A program made the position numbers and the translations under genes. From Liolophura sinensis (lineage: Eukaryota > Mollusca > Polyplacophora > Chitonida > Chitonidae), in the NCBI RefSeq assembly GCF_032854445.1, contig NC_088297.1, positions 4,029,991 through 4,093,990 on the forward strand: DNA of 64,000 nucleotides, written 5' to 3'. Numbering within the stretch: the first letter of the stretch is position 1; the number at the start of each line of letters is the position of its first letter. The notes under the pieces are model-generated. The model did no database searches, was not told the DNA's origin, and worked only from the letters and a program-made list of their open reading frames with translations. Of this stretch, positions 56,735 to 64,000 are shown piece by piece.

Positions 56735-56960
56735 ACCAATTGCCGTTTATCACGCTGTCGTCGCTGCTCTGGGTTTACTCTCCATGCTGTAGCCGTATTT
56801 CACCGGTTACGCGTGACCATTTGCCATCTCTCACACTGTCGTCGCTGATCGGGTTTTACTCGCCATACTGTAGACGTATTTCAACGGTTACGCGTGACCA
56901 TTTGCCACCTGTCACACTGTCGTCGCCGATCAGGTTTTACTTCCTTATGCTGGAAGGCTT
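56735..56960. repeat. 81 bp tandem repeat, about 2.8 copies
   Basis: GTTACGCGTGACCATTTGCCA and CACACTGTCGTCGCTGATC recur at 81 bp spacing. The 27-codon period leaves an open plus-strand frame (RISPVTRDHLPSLTLSSLIG), but it is repeat-driven and has no supported gene context. Confidence 0.85.
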
Positions 56961-57670
56961 TTATTATACGGATAAGAACCCAGTTGGAAGTGCAGCGTCA
57001 CGTTTCGAAAAACGACGCATTCAAATGAGGCTACGATGACGTTATAAATTTAGCAGACACTGGGTTTTACATGCCAGATTTGTACACAAAAAGTTTTTTT
57101 TCAGATTTCCGGAGAAATGCATTTCGTAAGTGTAAAGGAGACAATCTCTCTGCTAGCCTAATTGCGCGTGCAACTAAGGCAATGGTGACGTCACAAATTT
57201 TCTTAACGGATACTGCATTATGGAATGTTTTAGAAAGCAAACAGGCTTCGTTCAGAAGAGTGCAACTGTCCTCACTGGTGCTATATCCATTCCATGCTGA
57301 TGCACCTGTTGCTAAGTGACCTGGGTGTTGTTTCTCGTCAAACAGCAAAAGAAAAAAAAGTTTTTGACGATAATTACTGTAGTAAGTATACACAGATATT
57401 CACTGAGAGTTATCAGAGGTGTGGATGTCTCCTGACGAAGGAGCTCCCCGCAGTTTTCCCGCGCTAATTACGCTCACGTACAGAAGAATTAGCCACCGCC
57501 CCCTCCCACCCCGATCCCCAATGTGCCTTACTTCGCATGCACGCATGCACAGCTAAGGTAAGTTTACGATCTTTGAGAGCATAGCCAGGGATTAGGTCAT
57601 CAACACAATCCCTTTTATGCAGGAATACGATATAAAATGCTACAGCATAGAGAGGAAATACGGCATCGAC

Positions 57671-57982
57671 GGCGGTGCATGGTATTTAGCATATGGTCAC
57701 ACATTAAGGTGAAATATGGCATCTTGTAAGACATTCGTTTACCATTCGCAGACTATAAGTTTTAAGTCGATAATTCATCGTCCAATGGGGTTCCACGGGA
57801 GGGTAGCTAGACCTTAACCACAATATGGCGGTGCATGGTATTTGGCATATGGTCACACATTAAGGTGAAATATGGCATCTTGTACGACATTAGTTTACCA
57901 TTCGCAGACTATAAGTTTTAAGTCGATAATTCATCGTCCAATGGGGTTTCATGGGAGGGTAACTAGACCTTAACCACAATAT
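57671..57982. repeat. 166 bp direct tandem duplication
   Basis: GGCGGTGCATGGTATTTAGC ... CTAGACCTTAACCACAATAT is repeated from 57837 with few changes. Function unknown. Confidence 0.9.
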
Positions 57983-58146
57983 GGGGTGTTTTTCTGCGTA
58001 TAATGGCGATTCGGGTCCATACTGATTTGACTAATATTCTCTTGAAATGGCAATGTATGCGTAATATTGGCTTACGTTTATGGTCAATTTGACCACAGAA
58101 CTTCAACGCACAAGCAAAAAGAATCACAAACTAAAAAGAGCTTAGG

Positions 58147-58375
58147 ACTGAATTACTCAAGGCGGGAAATGCCTCTCATGCATCAGATCGCATGTTCGAA
58201 TCCAGCTATATAGCTCACGCTGGCTCACCAATCCATGCGGCCTTACATTAGGATGTTTGCTAAGTACCTGGAGATGTGCGGTTGGTTCCACTGGATCTAA
58301 AGCCAAGTTGAACAAGAAATATTCTTGTGTATCATGTAAAACAACAATAAAATAAATAAACAAATAATATACAAA
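58147..58375 (+). mobile_element. SINE (A-like), plus strand
   Basis: B box GCATGTTCGAATCCAGC near 58190; tail ACAAGAAATATTCTTGTGTATCATGTAAAACAACAATAAAATAAATAAAC at 58310-58365. It is the only A-like copy in reverse orientation to those in the gene body. Confidence 0.65.
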
Positions 58376-58499
58376 GAAATAAATAAACCAAGTACATTTA
58401 GATTGAAAGTGAATGTGGCAAGGAGAGCTATCAAACCCAGAATAACCAACACTGCTACCCAAGCTCTCTACATTCCATCCTTCATCTATCAAGCTAATC

Positions 58500-59050
58500 A
58501 CCTACTCCTATCGACATATACGTCACCGATTTACAGATTCGGAAATTGTCGATAAGACACATACAGCTGTTTGGGCATTTACAGCGTGCCGAATTCCACT
58601 CCGTGACATAAATCGTCCATTCTCGGCATGCCACGCGCAACATAGCACGTTCGGTTTCGCTCAAGCAAATACACGCCCGGAACGTCATGCACTCGGGTAT
58701 TTACGGTTGTTCCGATCTTGTTCTGAGGAAATCGTAAATGAACGATTAGTTCCGAATGACTCCTCGCTGTTCCCGTTGATGCCACATGTGGAGTCGGCAG
58801 AAAGCTGAGAAATTTCCCCCAGAAGATTTTGCCGAGTGATCGCCGGGGTAGAATGCCGTACTGACTCATCATGTTCCCACTTGTCAGTAAGACCCCTTTG
58901 ATCTCCTGCTTCTCGCTTCATCTCAGCGGAGAGATTGAAGTACCGGCTAGCGCTGTTCCGGAGACGCCATCTTAACGATCTGGAACATAACTCGACGGTG
59001 TTCAACAACAACAAAACTCGGCCACACACGCGAGGCAGGCGGAGAATGGA
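58500..59050 (-). promoter_or_regulatory. CpG-dense block with YY1-like motif, candidate promoter/first exon
   Basis: About 40 CpG dinucleotides in 550 bp, against a CpG-poor AT-rich background. AAGATGGCGTC (minus strand, 58963-58973) is a YY1-type start-site motif. Three overlapping minus-strand open frames (64-115 codons) exist but none matches a family I know and none begins with a clear signal peptide. It may be the promoter of the giant gene, 9 kb upstream of e1, or of a plus-strand gene. Confidence 0.4.
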
Positions 59051-59537
59051 CTTCTTTGAAGTTTAGAATTTAATTACAGCTTTTAGTCGTTAATGGGCTG
59101 AGCCAATGCACCTTTGCTTTCGTGAAGTATAAAATGTGCTTTTTTAATTTCGCTGTCTTGAGATAAGCTGATCTCGCGCATCCCCTGGCTATACCGATCA
59201 CAAATGTTGCAACGGGATTATACGTGAGTCACTAAGGAAGGATACGGTTGGCCATTCGAGATCACGCGCCTTTCTACGTTATCCTACGGTACAGAAACAA
59301 GGCTCGTGTATAGATGGGCGCCATCAGCACAGTGATTTCCCCCAACATTTGTTATCATTGTTGATAGAGGAGTAGGCCTATCAGATATTTAATAAGTGTA
59401 TTCAGATTCCTTGAGTCTAAATCTGTACCAATTGTGTAAAAATCAAACAGCCACCTGTATCCGAATTAATCAAAAACATCCAAAATAAAAATGAACCATT
59501 TACTCAGGTATTAGTTATTGAAATGACGTTATTTAAC

Positions 59538-59783
59538 ATGACGGCGACCACGAAAGACAGCATGAAAGGAGAGTTCGAAGAGGTAATCGCGTATGCCAAG
59601 AGCAGAGGTGGCTTTCGTGCGACATATGAGAAAAAAGATGTCACTGCAGTCTAATCGACTGGGTATGGTAAAAGTCTTGTATATCAGTTTATGCCTTGGG
59701 TCCTCCAGCGAAGAGAACACAGTGAGGAACCCAGGATAACTATTGTTGTATCCCCTCTAAATTCTGTTATGCAATACCAAGTG
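59538..59783 (+). pseudogene. RecQ-helicase-like first exon with an in-frame stop
   Basis: 246 bp from ATG to donor GTG|GTAAGT (82 codons). It reads MTATTKDSMKGEFEEVIAYA, KSRGGFRATYEKKDVTAV, stop (TAA at 59652-59654), STGYGKSLVYQFMPWVLQ, ITIVVSPLNSVMQYQV. TGYGKS is the Walker A of RecQ-type helicases and VVSPLxSxMxxQV is motif Ia. The residue before STGYGKS is usually Leu or Met, so one base change made TAA. No following exons were found in the next 4 kb. It may be a recent pseudogene, an allele or a sequencing error. Confidence 0.75.
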
Positions 59784-60059
59784 GTAAGTGTGTAAATATA
59801 TTTAGATTGCTATGATTCAGCTTCAGCGCGGACGGAGATGATAATGATACCCACGAACGCCTGTAAATAGCGCACTGCTCAATAGTTCTGTTCGCCATCA
59901 AGTGCAGTTGTTTACGTAAAGTAGTCACCTCAGATCAGGTCACATAATGCATGAGCCTCACTTTCGACGTCGCTATTGTAAAAAGCATGGCGCCCAAGTA
60001 TATTAGAGATGTAACCTCCACGGAGGCAGTAGGTACATTTCTATTTTAGAATGTCAGTT

Positions 60060-60365
60060 GGCGTCATTAGTGAAGTTCCCGCTTTTTTGCCGCTTCTAAG
60101 GCGGTAAATCCAGGATCAATCCTGGGTCGAGTAACACCTAAGACCTTAAAAGAGGAAGTCGTAGCTTCCTCGCTTGGATTTCAGCATGAAGGGGATATTG
60201 CAACGACTGGCTGACCCATATTAGTATAATGGTTCGGGTGGGGCAGCTTACTTGCCTTCGGTAAGTTGTCTAAGTGAAGCAGTACTAGATAAAAGAGCGG
60301 TGGAAATCCGTCTTTTCATATGACTGAAAAATTGTTGCATACGACGTAAGCACTCACTCACTCTG
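60060..60365 (+). mobile_element. SINE-C copy, full length
   Basis: GTTCCCGCTTTTTTGCCGCT...AATCCAGGATCAATCCTGGGTCGAGTAACACCTAAGACC, then GGTTCGGGTGGGGCAGCTTACTTGCCTTCGGTAAGTTGTC, and tail GACTGAAAAATTGTTGCATACGACGTAAGCACTCACTCACTC. This is a familiar dispersed element in bivalve/gastropod genomes. Confidence 0.85.
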
Positions 60366-60658
60366 CATAAATTCAGCATTTTTCTGGACCAATAACCAAA
60401 CTTTTTTTATGCTATTCAAGTCTCAACAAGTAGAGTATTAAGTATTCAAGTGGAAAGACTTTAGGTGTGTGCAGTTAACCTTTCGAATCTCGATCAAAAC
60501 ATGAGAGAGACTCAATGATATGGAATCGTTTGGTTGTTTGCGCGACAGTCAATGTGTTGTTCATGTAGAGATAGGTCAAAAGGTCAATTTAAAACGCGTT
60601 TATGTCAGCCCTGTACACTGATCGCTGTCCAATGTTACGGCACCTACACTCAAAACGG

Positions 60659-60835
60659 CGTGAGTGAGTGAGTGAGTTTTTGGGGTTTAACGTCATACTT
60701 AACAATTTTTCAGTCATAAGACGATATAGGAGTCCTTAGAGTACATGTAATGTGCCTCCTTGTTGCAGGCCGGATTCCCACCCCTCTTTTTATCTGGTGC
60801 TGCTTCACTGAGACGACTTATCGATGGCAGTTTTA
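60659..60835 (-). mobile_element. SINE-B/C tail and body, minus strand
   Basis: GTGAGTGAGTGAGTTTTTGGGGTTTAACGTCATAC, then CAATTTTTCAGTCATAAGACG and GTGCCTCCTTGTTGCAGGCCGG. It shares its 3' tail with the SINE-C copy at 60060-60365, in the opposite orientation. Confidence 0.82.
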
Positions 60836-60836
60836 A

Positions 60837-60930
60837 CAGAAAGTATGTTGTCTGAGTGATGCTAGAATGTATTCTCTTATTATAAAACAATATTCTGTCA
60901 TATTCAATATAATATCCTGTTAGTCTAATT
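60837..60930. mobile_element. MITE-like element, half copy 3
   Basis: TTTTAACAGAAAGTATGTTGTCTGAGTGATGCTAGAATGTATTCTCTTATTAT matches the left arm of the copies at 51297 and 56405. Confidence 0.68.
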
Positions 60931-60959
60931 AAAAAATTTATGCTCATGCTTGGGTATTT

Positions 60960-61290
60960 TTATGCACGCTTGCTTCACTTTTTAGGACGCATTTAACAAT
61001 TTTTCAATCATATCACAACGAGGTGTCATTAGGTGTGTGTACATATATTGTGTCTTCTTGTGGCAGACGAGTCGTCAAAGCGCTGCCGCCACTGAAGTAT
61101 CACGCCGAACACACCAGATATGACACCCTAAACATTCATATTATCTGACATCGGGTCGACCAGTCCTGTTTCCTTGCTCTAACCTCCCTGTGGTAAGCGC
61201 CAAGCGAGGCAACAACAAGTATTATTTCCAAAGTTTTTGGTATGACCCGACTCGGGTTTGATCCCAAGTCCCCCGACTTCTTTTGGCGTA
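60960..61290 (-). mobile_element. SINE-B copy
   Basis: AATTTTTCAATCATATCACAACGAGGTGTCATTAGG, GCTGCCGCCACTGAAGTATCACGCCG, GACACCCTAAACATTCATATTATCTGACATCGGG, TCCTGTTTCCTTGCTCTAACC, and B box GGGTTTGATCCCAAGTCCCC. It has one copy of the segment expanded at 3353-4362. Confidence 0.8.
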
Positions 61291-61299
61291 TGTCTTAAT

Positions 61300-64000
61300 A
61301 TTAATATGTGAACGAGTTATATCCAACGTCCTACGTTCGGAACACATGGAACACGCTAATGGTATAACTATATCCCTCGACACAAAAGTTGTTCCTCATT
61401 CAGTCCTGTCACCGCATATCGCCGCGGTGAATACTTACTGTATGTAGTAATATGAAATGTACAACACATGTTAGCATATCACGCATACAGATGTATACGC
61501 CCCAAACGATGCATAACAATTCTCTAATGGGATTGTTCTAATTCATAGTCTGCCAACTATTATATAATATGTATATTTCATATTTATATTATTTATCCCT
61601 GCCATAACGGCATGAATGACCCTCGGGATACTGTAAATGTATAATAATTCATACCACATGTTTATATAGCCCAGCTGGTATGTCCATTTTTTTTCCTTCG
61701 CGCCCTAGGCACGTACTGATTCGAACATCGTTGTATCCATCAACACAACGCGATAAAGCACAGGGTCTGGCGGGAAAACACGACTGGCACGTGATATGCC
61801 TACTCTTTTTAGAAGCTTGATGAGAGCGCACAAGTTATTGCCATATAGCACGAATAATTACAGATCCGATGAATGTTTACGGGCTTATGTGGACGAATTG
61901 TATTTTGCAAGGCGCAGAAGCGTGAACAATGTTGTGAGCTTTTCAAGCTTCTGCCAGACAAACACAGAACGAGGCCAAATCATCAAGTTTTTATTCAATA
62001 ACATCTTTATTATGCACCAAACATCAATCAGTTCAACTAAAGAGCAAACTTTGGTCGCCGAAAATAAAAATTTGACCCAAAAATTTAAGATAGTAAAACA
62101 TGTATTAATTTTTTATGAATGGCGCAGAGATATGTACAGAGAGAAAAGCAGCGGTGTCATCGAATGACCCCGCGCTAACGTCACGTGGCTAATGGCGATG
62201 AAATGTGAACGTTGCTAATGGCGACGTGCATTATAAAACACGTGCAGCAGAATCAAACTACAAACCATGTGAGACTTTCAGATAAGCAAATAAAGTGAAA
62301 TCTGTATAGAATATTTTCGGCAAAGGGGTATTTTTCTATGTCCGTATCAGAAGACCTCCCCAACCAGTCTGTACAACCGGGGTAGTATTAATACCTTGAT
62401 AATGACCGAATATCAGTATGCACACTCACGACCAAACCAACGCGATATAAATGTCATAATTATGTAAATGTTAATGAAGGTGAAGTCGTTAATCAGATCT
62501 GACAGTGTCCATCACACTAAATTCGACGGTGAGTTACGAGGTTGAGTATTCGAAGCAGCCAAAGTATTTTTGGTCAGACCTGTAAAGAATGGTTGCATGA
62601 GCAATAAGCCAGGTCCCAGTTTCCGATTGTACTGGTCGTTCCACTAAAAACACGTGACAACCGTACAGGAGGGCTTATTAACACGGCTCAGGGCGGGAGG
62701 CAGTATGAAACTGAATTGCCATGGGTTCCAGCGTTACAAACAGTACAAGTAAACCTGCCACATCTACGTTGTCCATCAGACGGAAATGGCTACTACAGCC
62801 TGCGCGGTACGATTCAAGACAGGTAATTCTGTAAAACACGCCGTCTTCCACCGGAAACAGTATGGAATGGTTCACATAACAGAACATGTCTAAATAGGCC
62901 TATATTCTATTTAGTAAACTGGTACGAATATGAAATACTGGTCTATGTAGGTTACAGCAAATATCTGTGGACTGAATGTTAACAGCTAGGTAAGAAATAT
63001 AGGTTAAAATATATTTCTATGACTACTATAGCCGTGTCAAAATGACCTCGCGAATTAGTCATATCTGACTGACTAATGCTATGTTAGTCAAAATGACGAT
63101 GAAATGTTTTTCTTTGTGGGAAACAACCAACCAAGTATTAAACAGACAGACCGACCGACAGACAGACAAACATCAAGCTACTTATAAAACAACTTGTCAC
63201 ACCTCACAAAACATCAGTGACGCAAAACAATATTTTTTCTGCATCCTAAAGACTCTAAGTTGTTGTTATTAAGGTGTAAGATTTGACTTAAGTAAGATTA
63301 AGATTGAAATATTCTGAAGTTAAAAGTGACTCGGCGCTCTGAGATTGTTAATGTGTTTCGCCATAAAGCCTTGTTAAATAATGCACGCAGCTTGAAATAG
63401 TATTCCATTTTTGTTTTTAAAGTTAAATTGAAATTCTTATTAAATATTAAACACAGATGACTGTCAAATTTCTAATAACAAAGTGTTACGTTGCTGATAG
63501 ATGAAAGGTCATTTGATGGTCATTGTCAAGGACGCATTTTATTTAGCGTTTGTAAAATGATCACTACTGTATATTCCGGAAGTGGGTAAGAATTAATCCC
63601 TACAGCATATTCCTCTTAGTATTTTGAATTACATGCCATGTTTGATTAGTCATTTGTTATTGTCTTAAGTTAGCTTAGCACATTTACACCGTGACATTAA
63701 ATTTAAATTGGTACTTTTCCAAGATCAAATCAAATTCAAATTCACACAAACGACAGGTAGGCATGTTTATTGGATTGTTCTGTCACTTCACCTACAGCGC
63801 CCGGAAAGAATTAATGTAATTAAGTCTTTCGTATGACCCAACCTGGGTTTCTTCAGATTTATAGCAAGTCATAAGTCGGTATAGGGCACGACTTTAATAA
63901 GATTGCATACGTTTTAAAGCGGATTCTTGTATTAGTATGTATACTGATAGACGTATTATAGCTAGGCCTACGTGTATAAAATAACATATAATGCACTCTG
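61300..64000. other. Right end: no supported gene
   Basis: AT-rich non-repetitive sequence. A 123-codon plus-strand open frame (61796-62167) has no recognisable motif, start context or splice partner. A SINE-B-like scrap (CGTATGACCCAACCTGGGTTT) is at 63830-63850. Nothing else could be supported. Confidence 0.6.

Noticed and set aside
58494-58688. Cys-rich 64-codon minus-strand frame ending at a GTG-type donor with one leftover base
   Set aside because: Phase would fit e1, but the donor (G|GTGATT) is weak and no signal peptide is present; too little to call.
58685-59029. 115-codon frame starting MCGRVLLLLNTVEL as the first exon of the giant gene
   Set aside because: It ends in a stop without a suitable phase 1 donor and its N-terminus is not a convincing signal peptide; the region is kept only as a possible promoter.
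61796-62167. 123-codon plus-strand frame
   Set aside because: No recognised motif, no splice partner, AT-rich region; could be chance.

Overview
The window looks like animal nuclear DNA, most likely a mollusc or another lophotrochozoan. It is AT-rich and has short exons with GT-AG splice sites separated by long introns. It is packed with tRNA-derived SINEs whose tails read TTTATTTATTTGATTGGTG or GAGTGAGTGAGTTTTTGGGGTTTAACGTC, both of which I associate with mollusc genomes. The species assignment is an inference. I see no prokaryotic genes, rRNA or CRISPR.

One very large gene on the minus strand dominates positions 1-49831. I traced 29 coding exons (e1 at 49831 down to e29, which runs off the left edge). 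Nearly all junctions have GT/AG consensus (one is GC-AG), and the reading phase agrees at every junction, giving about 11.9 kb of coding sequence (roughly 3,970 codons), incomplete at both ends. In protein order: a discoidin (F5/8 type C) domain (e1-e3); three right-handed parallel beta-helix blocks, each made of a ~100 bp hinge exon plus a ~1.4 kb exon (e5-e11); a two-exon SRCR domain (e12-e13); a fourth beta-helix block fused to three EGF-like repeats (e14); a laminin-EGF-like segment and an IPT/TIG domain (e15); another EGF (e16); a long run of beta-sandwich-like segments, including a carboxypeptidase-regulatory-like piece (e17-e28); and a cadherin repeat at the left edge (e29). The protein is probably a secreted or membrane-anchored adhesion or matrix protein. 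The beta-helix plus SRCR part recalls Drosophila bark beetle/Anakonda, but the whole architecture is not one I can name. The signal-peptide exon and the C-terminus (transmembrane or not) were not found.

The introns hold a striking set of tandem arrays with periods of 15, 24, 27, 31, 37, 51, 57, 59, 82 and 110 bp. The 110 bp array is made of broken copies of exon e7. The 82 bp satellite has a single inverted copy at the end of a non-LTR retrotransposon fragment. The 37 bp array is an expansion of a segment inside a SINE.

Positions 49.8-64 kb are 5' flanking or intergenic. They hold two YY1-like promoter motifs, a CpG-dense 0.5 kb block (58.5-59.05 kb), MITE-like palindromes, a deleted mariner/pogo-like element, SINEs, and on the plus strand a RecQ-helicase-like first exon carrying one in-frame stop (59538-59783). 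From about 61.3 kb to the end I found no gene I can support.
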